Positions 33,014 to 39,428 of a stretch of 59,291 bases of DNA are shown piece after piece; the stretch's first letter is position 1, and each line of letters starts with the position of its first letter. This DNA comes from Spirosoma luteum DSM 19990. Its GTDB lineage: Bacteria; Bacteroidota; Bacteroidia; Cytophagales; Spirosomataceae. Under the pieces are notes generated by a model. The model saw nothing but the letters and a program-made list of their open reading frames with translations, had not been told where the DNA came from and did not search any database. The stretch covers positions 1-59,291 of the forward strand of contig NZ_KB893264.1 in NCBI RefSeq assembly GCF_000374065.1, given 5' to 3'. The position numbers and the translations under genes are program-made.

Positions 33014-33844
33014 ATGTTCTCCAGCAATACACCCGAAACAGTCGCTCTCACGTACGACGACATTATTTTTCAGTCCCGCCACCGGGCTTATGGTGCTTTC
33101 GCCTTACGCCAGCAGTATAAACCGACGCTTAGCCTCGCTCTTTGGCTGGGTATCGGTTTGTTTTTGCTCGGACTCGCTACGCCTATTCTGTACAATCGGT
33201 TCTGGCCGCAGTCACTAAACCCGAATAGCCAGTCCATGACGGAGGTAACACTTCAGCACGTAGCCGAACCGCCTGCCGAACAACCCATTTCCATTCCCCC
33301 GGCCGAGCCTGCTCCCGCAGTTGCTACCGTTCGGAACCTGCCCCCCATAGTTATGCCCGAAGCCGATGTGGTAGAAGATGTTCTACCCGCCACAACAGAC
33401 CAACTCAGGGATGCTACTTCCGGTGCCGAAACCGCCGAGGGTACCGGCGATATGGCCATTATCGCTCCACCCGAAGCGTCCCCGCCAACCGTAGGGGAAA
33501 AAGCCCTTGAGGTAGTGCCCAAAACGGACGAGCCATTTGTTGTGGTTGAGCAACAACCAGCCTTTCCCGGCGGCATGGATGGCCTGCGAAACTTTCTGAG
33601 CAAAAACCTGAACTACCCCCGTCAGGCTACTTCGGCCAATGTTTCGGGACGGGTGTATGTTAGCTTTGTGGTCAATATAGACGGGAGCCTGACCGATATA
33701 CAGGTGCTGAAAGGAATAGGATTTGGCTGTGATGAAGAAGCACGGAGGGTAATCAACAGCATGCCCCGCTGGCAACCCGGCAGGCAGTCGGGTCGGGCGG
33801 TACGGGTAAAATTCAACCTGCCCATTTCGTTCTCGCTGGAGTGA
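33014..33844 (+). CDS. TonB-type energy transducer
   Basis: The 276-residue protein has a cytoplasmic N-terminus, a single membrane segment at about 38-58 (LSLALWLGIGLFLLGLATPI) and a proline- and alanine-rich linker (about 75-115). The TonB C-terminal domain spans about 190-276 (GRVYVSFVVNIDGSLTDIQV, then GCDEEARRVINSMPRWQPGR). It would pass proton-motive force from ExbBD to outer-membrane receptors; no exbB or exbD lies here. The next gene carries a closely similar C-terminal domain without the membrane anchor, which suggests tandem duplication. Confidence 0.88.
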   Translation: MFSSNTPETVALTYDDIIFQSRHRAYGAFALRQQYKPTLSLALWLGIGLFLLGLATPILYNRFWPQSLNPNSQSMTEVTLQHVAEPPAEQPISIPPAEPAPAVATVRNLPPIVMPEADVVEDVLPATTDQLRDATSGAETAEGTGDMAIIAPPEASPPTVGEKALEVVPKTDEPFVVVEQQPAFPGGMDGLRNFLSKNLNYPRQATSANVSGRVYVSFVVNIDGSLTDIQVLKGIGFGCDEEARRVINSMPRWQPGRQSGRAVRVKFNLPISFSLE

Positions 33845-33902
33845 TGGTCTGTGGAAAATAGAGTCTTTCTACATCTCATAGTCATACCATACATCATATG
33901 CC

Positions 33903-34373
33903 ATGTCCTTTTGCCGCTACTGTTGTCAGCTGATAGTACGCCAAATTGTTACGTTTATCATCTGTCTGTTGTTGCTGAACAGTAACGGATTTACCCAAAA
34001 ACTCAGTCTATCCGATACAACCGTCTATACGATTGTAGAGCATCCGCCAGAATTTCCGGGTGGATTGGGTGCGTTAAAAAATTACTTGCAGGGAAACGTC
34101 CGGTATCCAGCCGAAGCGCAGAAGGTGGGTATAAAAGGCAGGGTGTTTGTGTCATTCATCGTGGAGAAAGACGGCCACATTGCCGACGTAAGGGTGCTGA
34201 GGGAACTTGGCTATGGTTGCGATGAAGAAGCTGTACGCGTTATCAAGGCTATGATCCGCTGGAAACCTGGTAGTCAGTCGGGCATTTCTGGGGACGTTAT
34301 CCTGCGGGTCAAACACAACTTGCCCATTTTCTTTGGTATCGACTATACCTACTATCCAAGAACAACAAAGTAA
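33903..34373 (+). CDS. TonB C-terminal-domain protein with a signal peptide
   Basis: The 156-residue product has a hydrophobic N-terminus (IVTFIICLLLLNSNGFTQ) that looks like a signal peptide. The rest is almost entirely a TonB C-terminal domain (GRVFVSFIVEKDGHIADVRV, then GCDEEAVRVIKAMIRWKPGS). The proline-rich linker of its upstream neighbour is absent, so it cannot span the periplasm in the normal TonB way. It may be a soluble periplasmic variant, or anchored by an uncleaved signal. Its stop is 21 bases before the nspC start. Confidence 0.8.
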   Translation: MSFCRYCCQLIVRQIVTFIICLLLLNSNGFTQKLSLSDTTVYTIVEHPPEFPGGLGALKNYLQGNVRYPAEAQKVGIKGRVFVSFIVEKDGHIADVRVLRELGYGCDEEAVRVIKAMIRWKPGSQSGISGDVILRVKHNLPIFFGIDYTYYPRTTK

Positions 34374-34382
34374 TTGATGCCG

Positions 34383-34390
34383 TACCTTTG
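34383..34390 (+). promoter_or_regulatory. -7 box (TACCTTTG) immediately before nspC
   Basis: TACCTTTGCGGC ends at the ATG at 34395. With the usual 5-8 base distance to the transcript start, the mRNA would begin at or within a few bases of the start codon, giving a leaderless message. It also argues against the in-frame starts at 34374 and 34377. Confidence 0.5.
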
Positions 34391-34394
34391 CGGC

Positions 34395-35567
34395 ATGAAC
34401 ACGACGTTATCAGACCATATACATGGTACCGACCGGTACGCCGGAGCGGGACCCATTCCTTCGCCCTGCTTCGTGCTGGAAGAAGCCAAACTCCGCCGAA
34501 ACCTTGCCCTGATTGATTCGGTTCAGCAGGCGGCCGGAGTTACCATTATTCTCGCATTAAAAGGTTTCTCGATGTACAGTGCGTTTCCGCTGGTACGCGA
34601 ATACCTGAGCGGGGCAACAGCCAGTTCACTCAACGAAATCAAACTCGTGAACGAGTACATGGGCGTGAAAGCGCACGCCTACATTCCCGCCTATCAGGAT
34701 GATAGTTTTGACGAAGTCGTTGGCCGTAGCAGTCACCTGACATTCAATTCCTGGAGTCAGTGGGAGCGGTTCGGTAGCCGTGCCGTGGGGAAGGTTTCGT
34801 GCGGCATACGGGTCAATCCGCAGTATTCTGAAGTGGCCACGGAGATGTATAATCCCTGCATTCCGGGTTCCCGGCTGGGAGCCACCCGCGACCAGCTACC
34901 CGACCAACTCCCCGACGGGCTGGAAGGGATCCACTTTCATACGCTCTGCGAAAATGATTCCTTCACGCTGGAACGCACCCTCGACGCACTAGAAAGTCGG
35001 TTTGGTGATTTGCTCCACCAGGCGAAATGGGTCAATTTCGGGGGTGGTCACCTGATGACCCGCGAGGGCTACGACACCAATCACCTGATTGGTTTGCTGA
35101 TGACGTTTCGACAGAAATACAACGTGGATATTATTATGGAACCCGGTTCGGCCATCGCCTGGCAAACAGGAGTGCTGGTTTCGTCCGTTCTCGATGTGAT
35201 TGATAGTCAGGGCATCGACGTGGCTATTCTGGATACGTCTTTTGCCGCCCACATGCCCGACACTCTGGAAATGCCGTACAAGCCCCGGATTATTGATTCA
35301 TACCATGAACCGGTTGCTGGCAAACCCACCTACCGGTTGGGGGGTATGACCTGCCTCGCCGGTGATTTCATGGGGGATTATTCGTTTGATAAGCCACTTG
35401 ACATCGGGGATAAAATCGTGTTCGATGATATGATTCACTACACGATGGTGAAAACTACCACCTTCAACGGCGTGAACCTGCCATCCATCGGAATCTGGAA
35501 AGAAAACGGGGAATTCCAGTTAGTGAAATCGTACGGTTACGAGAGTTTCAAAGACCGGCTGAGTTAA
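34395..35567 (+). CDS. nspC: Carboxynorspermidine/carboxyspermidine decarboxylase
   Basis: A 390-residue PLP enzyme of the alanine-racemase-fold decarboxylase family, making the final polyamine (norspermidine, spermidine or a relative). The PLP lysine is K56 in IILALKGFSMYS. EGIHFHTLCENDSF near 180, WVNFGGGHLMTREGYD near 215, IMEPGSAIAWQTG near 255 and the catalytic-cysteine block LGGMTCLAGDFMGDY near 322 are all family hallmarks. I chose MNTTLSD as the start because a promoter box lies just before it. Its stop overlaps the convergent acyltransferase stop by 4 bases. It works with the dehydrogenase at 30855. Confidence 0.9.
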   Translation: MNTTLSDHIHGTDRYAGAGPIPSPCFVLEEAKLRRNLALIDSVQQAAGVTIILALKGFSMYSAFPLVREYLSGATASSLNEIKLVNEYMGVKAHAYIPAYQDDSFDEVVGRSSHLTFNSWSQWERFGSRAVGKVSCGIRVNPQYSEVATEMYNPCIPGSRLGATRDQLPDQLPDGLEGIHFHTLCENDSFTLERTLDALESRFGDLLHQAKWVNFGGGHLMTREGYDTNHLIGLLMTFRQKYNVDIIMEPGSAIAWQTGVLVSSVLDVIDSQGIDVAILDTSFAAHMPDTLEMPYKPRIIDSYHEPVAGKPTYRLGGMTCLAGDFMGDYSFDKPLDIGDKIVFDDMIHYTMVKTTTFNGVNLPSIGIWKENGEFQLVKSYGYESFKDRLS

Positions 35568-36148
35568 ACACGGCCGGTTGGCTGGTCAATAAGGCCGGTT
35601 TCTTCCCACCGCTTGAGCCAGTCTTTTTTTACGCCCTGAACCTGCGAGAAAAACTGATAAAACGGGAGCATGTCGGCTGCGTAGTTACCGGTAACATAGA
35701 GTGGCTCGCTTAGCAAAACCAGCTTGCGGGGCCAATCGAAACCAACAAGAATAAGAGGAACATTCGCTTTGAGCGCAATGTAGTAGAAGCCTGTTTTCAG
35801 GGATGATACATTACTGCGGGTGCCTTCAGGAGCTATGCAAACGTGCAGTGTATCGTGTTGCTGAAACACGGCGGCCATCGCATCCACCAGATTATTGGAT
35901 TTATCGCGGTAGACGGGCTTGCCACCCAACGCCCGAAAAAGCCAGCCTGAGTACCAGGTAAACAGGGAGCTTTTGGCCAGGTACTCAATCCAGATATGAA
36001 TGGTTGGGCGGATACCCAGCCCGATCAGGAAATCCCAGTTGGTACTATGGGGAGCTACTACCCAAATGGCTTTGGGTACGGTGGGAACGGGGCCGGAAAT
36101 TCGCCATCCGAAACGGTTAAACAGCCAACGGGTTAGGGCGCTGAGCAT
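35564..36148 (-). CDS. Lysophospholipid acyltransferase family protein
   Basis: A 194-residue PlsC-type acyltransferase. The catalytic HX4D motif is APHSTNWDFLIG near residue 33, and the phosphate-binding motif is CIAPEGTRSN near 108. It lacks the N-terminal membrane helix of many PlsC proteins, so it is probably only membrane-associated. At this size it belongs to the short glycerol-acyltransferase-like group; the acyl acceptor is unknown. A periodic inverted repeat lies just upstream of its start. Confidence 0.85.
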   Translation of the reverse strand: MLSALTRWLFNRFGWRISGPVPTVPKAIWVVAPHSTNWDFLIGLGIRPTIHIWIEYLAKSSLFTWYSGWLFRALGGKPVYRDKSNNLVDAMAAVFQQHDTLHVCIAPEGTRSNVSSLKTGFYYIALKANVPLILVGFDWPRKLVLLSEPLYVTGNYAADMLPFYQFFSQVQGVKKDWLKRWEETGLIDQPTGRV

Positions 36149-36149
36149 A

Positions 36150-36227
36150 GTGATAAAGAGTTGATAGTGAAAAATGAAAAATACTGCAAATAGAGTGTTT
36201 TATTCTTCACTACTAACTCTTCACTAA
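36150..36227. repeat. Imperfect heptamer-type inverted repeat upstream of the acyltransferase
   Basis: The left arm (36150-36183, starting AGTGATAAAGAGTTG) matches the reverse complement of the right arm (36198-36227, AGTGAAGAGTTAGTAGTGAA) with small gaps. Read in that direction the right arm shows 7-base units AGTGAAG, AGTTAGT, AGTGAAG. It belongs with the other periodic inverted repeats in the window. Confidence 0.55.
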
Positions 36228-36230
36228 AGG

Positions 36231-36332
36231 CTAGTATTTCCGGTCGTTGCGCTCCAGCCACCGGCCCGTCATAAACGAAGCAGCAAGCAGAACGGCGTAG
36301 AACAGAAGTGTCAAAGGGGTTGATAAATCCAT
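36231..36332 (-). CDS. 33-residue single-pass membrane peptide
   Basis: ATG at 36332 opens a 33-codon frame ending TAG at 36231. The peptide has a hydrophobic segment (PLTLLFYAVLLAASFMTG) followed by a basic and polar tail RWLERNDRKY, a typical inside-positive single-pass layout. Codon use matches the neighbours. It lies between hisB and the acyltransferase on the same strand and between two inverted repeats. It is too short for automatic gene calls, so it may be unannotated in relatives. Function unknown. Confidence 0.55.
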   Translation of the reverse strand: MDLSTPLTLLFYAVLLAASFMTGRWLERNDRKY

Positions 36333-36373
36333 GTCGAAGTATAAGTTGAATTCAGGTACAAAAGTAAGGGTTT

Positions 36374-36407
36374 AAACCTGTAAGGTCTCAAGACCTTACA
36401 GGTTTTT
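36374..36407. terminator. Perfect 15-bp hairpin at the hisB 3' end
   Basis: AAACCTGTAAGGTCT at 36374-36388 pairs with AGACCTTACAGGTTT at 36391-36405 around CA. The T-run (36403-36409) is on the plus strand, whereas the neighbouring genes run on the minus strand. So it may be a repeated extragenic palindrome rather than a dedicated hisB terminator. Confidence 0.7.
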
Positions 36408-37556
36408 TTATAAAACCCCTTTGGTGCTGGGCAGGTTATCCAGCTCGTTAATATCCCGCCGAACGGCCATTTTGATGGCTTTGGCGAAAGCCTTGAATAT
36501 GGCTTCTATTTTGTGGTGTTCGTTATCACCCTCTACCTTAATATTCAGGTTACAGAGGGCGGTATCGGAAAAGGACTTAAAGAAATGGAAGAACATTTCG
36601 GTGGGCATATCGCCAATTTTCTCCCGTCGAAACTCCGCACTCCACACCAGCCAGGGGCGTCCCGAAAAGTCGATACCCACCTGCGCCAGTGCTTCGTCCA
36701 TCGGTAACAAAAAGCCGTAGCGGCTAATGCCCCGTTTATCGCCGAGGGCGCGTCGGTACGCTTCGCCAAGGGCCAGGGCGGTATCTTCAATGGTGTGGTG
36801 TTCGTCGATGTGCAGGTCGCCGTCTACGTGAATAGTCAGGTCGGCACCCGAATGTTTGGCTACCTGGTCCAGCATGTGGTCGAAAAAACCGACACCCGTA
36901 TGAATGTCGGCCTTACCGGTTCCGTCCAGATTGAGGGTAACCTGAATTTTTGTCTCCTTCGTATTGCGCTCAACGGTGGCTATGCGGGCAGGCAGGCGCA
37001 GAAACGCATAAATTTCATCCCAGTCGTCGGTTCTGAGTGCAATAGCCTGCTGCATCTCTTCGGTCAGACTGCCGATGTCGGCTGTTTGTACCGTATCCAG
37101 CCCGCCTGGGGGGAGAAAAAGAACCGCTTTGGCTCCCAAGTTAATGGCCAGCTGCACATCGGTTAGTCGGTCACCGATTACGTAGCTGTTTGCCAGGTCG
37201 TAGTTGTCTGAAAAATAGCGGGTAAGCAGCCCGGTCCCTGGTTTGCGGGTAGGGGCGTTGTCGCGGGGGAAATGGCGGTCGATGTGGACCGCTGAAAAAT
37301 GGATATTTTCACCGGCAAACGTAGCCAGCATCTTGTTATGAGCAGGCCAGAAGGTGTCTTCTGGAAATGAATCTGTTCCCAGTCCATCCTGATTGGTCAC
37401 CATCACCAGGTCGTAATCGGTTTCTTCGGCAATCCGGCGCATGGCCGAAATCGCTTTTGGGATATAGTCGAGCTTGGCTAATGAATCAACCTGCTGGTCG
37501 GGCTGGGGTTCCAGAATGAGCGTACCATCGCGGTCGATAAACAGAATTTTTTGCAT
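36408..37556 (-). CDS. hisB: Bifunctional histidinol-phosphatase / imidazoleglycerol-phosphate dehydratase
   Basis: The 382-residue protein catalyses two steps of histidine synthesis. Residues 1-165 are the HAD phosphatase ([15 protein letters not shown] with D8 and D10; [21 protein letters not shown]). Residues about 185-382 are the dehydratase, with metal-binding histidine clusters [33 protein letters not shown] and [17 protein letters not shown]. The start at [12 protein letters not shown] is preferred over one 7 codons upstream. A TATCTTTG box lies 19 bases before it. No other his gene is in the window, so the pathway is scattered. Confidence 0.93.
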   Translation of the reverse strand: MQKILFIDRDGTLILEPQPDQQVDSLAKLDYIPKAISAMRRIAEETDYDLVMVTNQDGLGTDSFPEDTFWPAHNKMLATFAGENIHFSAVHIDRHFPRDNAPTRKPGTGLLTRYFSDNYDLANSYVIGDRLTDVQLAINLGAKAVLFLPPGGLDTVQTADIGSLTEEMQQAIALRTDDWDEIYAFLRLPARIATVERNTKETKIQVTLNLDGTGKADIHTGVGFFDHMLDQVAKHSGADLTIHVDGDLHIDEHHTIEDTALALGEAYRRALGDKRGISRYGFLLPMDEALAQVGIDFSGRPWLVWSAEFRREKIGDMPTEMFFHFFKSFSDTALCNLNIKVEGDNEHHKIEAIFKAFAKAIKMAVRRDINELDNLPSTKGVL

Positions 37557-37574
37557 AGTGGCTTTAATAAGCCG

Positions 37575-37582
37575 CAAAGATA
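37575..37582 (-). promoter_or_regulatory. Bacteroidota-type -7 box (TATCTTTG) for hisB
   Basis: TATCTTTGCGGC on the minus strand, 19 bases before the hisB ATG, giving a leader of about 10 bases. Confidence 0.55.
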
Positions 37583-37924
37583 CAGGTCTGATGCGATGCT
37601 TATAAAAAAGTACTAAATTTGCGAACTGGCATTTGGTACTATTTCCACTGCCAGTAGTACTGATTCGTCTATCCTATATATTTATAAGTAAGTTTAGCAG
37701 TTCTTTTTTCGTTGTATAATGGTTAAAGAGTACATAAATAAGCAGTCACTACCCCATTCCGAATTGCTCCTTTCATCTTCGATGCATACGAATTAAACAG
37801 GTTATCCTATACTGATTCTTTGTTGCTATACCCGTGCACACGATCTATTATCACCCAACCTTAAAGAGGATTTTTTCTCCTGTATTCTCTCATATTTATA
37901 CAACTATAAAATTTTAGGTAAAAT
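37583..37924. other. AT-rich gap between hisB and the NYN gene
   Basis: About 340 AT-rich bases serving two divergent genes. I see no gene, RNA or strong repeat in it. Confidence 0.4.
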
Positions 37925-38956
37925 ATGCCTTCAGCATCAACACTGACCCGTATTGGGGTTTTTTATGACGGTAACTATTTTTTGCATGTAAGTAATTACT
38001 ATAATTATTCTCACGAGCGTCGCAGCCGAATCAGTATTTCAGGATTACACGCCTTCATCCGTCGTCAGGTTGCCGAGGAGGAGGGAGTCAATGAGCGCCT
38101 TTGTCAGATTGTCGATGCCCACTACTTTCGGGGGCGGCTTAATGCGCACGAAGCTAATCAGCGCGGCAATCAACTTTTTTACGACCGCCTTTTCGATGAT
38201 ATCCTCATGTCGGAAGGAGTTGTTACGCATTACCTGCCCGTAAAAACGTATCAGGGTTACCGGCAGGAGAAAGGGATTGATGTATGGCTGGCACTCGAAG
38301 CGTTTGAACTGGCTCAGTACAAGAAATTCGATGTCGTAGTCCTTATCACGTCCGATGGTGATTACGTGCCCCTCATCCGTAAACTGAACACCCTGGGTTC
38401 GCGTATTATGGTGCTGAGCTGGGATTTTGAGTTCCTGAACGAACAGGGGGAGAAGCAGGTAACGCGCACCTCGCAGGATTTGCTGGAAGAAGTATCCTAC
38501 CCCGTTGGCATGCACGCCCTGATTGATGACCGGAGCCGCCGGAACGACCTTGTCATTCAGAATTTATTCGTGAAACCGCAAACCCGTCCAACGTTTACCG
38601 CCGTGCCCGCTAACGGGAGTTCGTATAGCAATGGAACGGGTTTCAGTAATGGAGGTGAGTTGATGGCCAACGATGCGTACGAGTCTGCCTACGCGCCAGC
38701 CGATGAACCTAATTATAACCTGGCCGATACGCTACTAATTGACGATGACCCGGATGGGCGTAAAGTAAGCACCATCCGAAGTTTAAAGACGGGGTACGGC
38801 TTCGTAAATTTCCCGCCCAACAATTTGTTTTTCCATTATACCAGCCTGGTCGACACGGATTTTAACGAATTGCAGTTAGAAGACGAGGTTGAATTTACGG
38901 TGAGCCAGAGTGCGGAAGGAAAAGATATTGCCGTTGACGTCCGGTTGATACGATAA
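37925..38956 (+). CDS. NYN-domain (PIN-like) ribonuclease fused to a cold-shock domain
   Basis: Residues 8-195 form a NYN/LabA-type PIN-like nuclease domain: acidic residues in RIGVFYDGNYF (D15), GIDVWLALEAFELAQ and VVLITSDGDYVPLIRKL. The binding and cleavage of RNA is what such domains usually do. A linker of about 80 residues, rich in N, S and G, follows. Residues 280-343 form a cold-shock-like OB domain: STIRSLKTGYGFVNFPPNNL, then FFHYTSL, in the places of the RNP motifs. The combination suggests an RNA-binding nuclease. It has its own AT-rich promoter region and a terminator, so it is a single-gene unit. The target is unknown. Confidence 0.85.
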   Translation: MPSASTLTRIGVFYDGNYFLHVSNYYNYSHERRSRISISGLHAFIRRQVAEEEGVNERLCQIVDAHYFRGRLNAHEANQRGNQLFYDRLFDDILMSEGVVTHYLPVKTYQGYRQEKGIDVWLALEAFELAQYKKFDVVVLITSDGDYVPLIRKLNTLGSRIMVLSWDFEFLNEQGEKQVTRTSQDLLEEVSYPVGMHALIDDRSRRNDLVIQNLFVKPQTRPTFTAVPANGSSYSNGTGFSNGGELMANDAYESAYAPADEPNYNLADTLLIDDDPDGRKVSTIRSLKTGYGFVNFPPNNLFFHYTSLVDTDFNELQLEDEVEFTVSQSAEGKDIAVDVRLIR

Positions 38957-39428
38957 CCACTACCGGCGTCATACGCTGAATTGACAATCCCCCTTTCTGA
39001 ATTGACTCTGTGTCAGTTCGGAAACGGGGATTTTTTTGCTGCCATCTAAGTGGCTGACGTATACTGGTGAAGTATCTGTTTGGGATTTATTTTCTGTCAT
39101 TCCTGGTGTACCGGTCCAGAGGACCTATTCACCCTGGTTCGTCTGTGTTCGCTGCTCGCTCTCCGGTTTGTTGTAATGAAGTTAAACCACCCACGGCAAT
39201 AGGAAATAAACTTGTTTGTGGAACGTGTGGAATAAGCATTTTTTTTCATCATTTGATTTACGGCTTGCAACCCTCTGACTCATTTGTGACTCATTGAAAA
39301 AAACCGGTATACAACCGCAGAAATTATTCTACTATAATTTTAGTTAAATTTTGTTAACTATGTAAATAGTTTAAAGTGTTCCCTTAGATTTGTTTCCTCA
39401 ACCATTTCAACTTCCCCTTTGTTATTTC
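38957..39428. other. Intergenic region between the NYN gene and the outer-membrane gene
   Basis: It holds a terminator at 38986-39037 and, near 39340-39360, the AT-rich palindrome TAGTTAA-attttg-TTAACTA, which may belong to the promoter of the next gene. A 76-codon frame at 39067 starts with GTG and reads unlike a protein, so I do not call it. Confidence 0.4.
38986..39037 (+). terminator. Intrinsic terminator of the NYN gene
   Basis: Bases 38987-39007 pair with 39012-39032 in a stem of about 20 bp with two G-U pairs and one mismatch (AATCCCC with GGGGATT at the base). It is followed by a run of seven T. It lies 30 bases past the stop. Confidence 0.8.

Noticed and set aside
39067..39297. 76-codon frame after the NYN gene
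   Set aside because: GTG start, odd composition and no recognisable feature; it begins right after the NYN terminator but lacks a convincing start signal.
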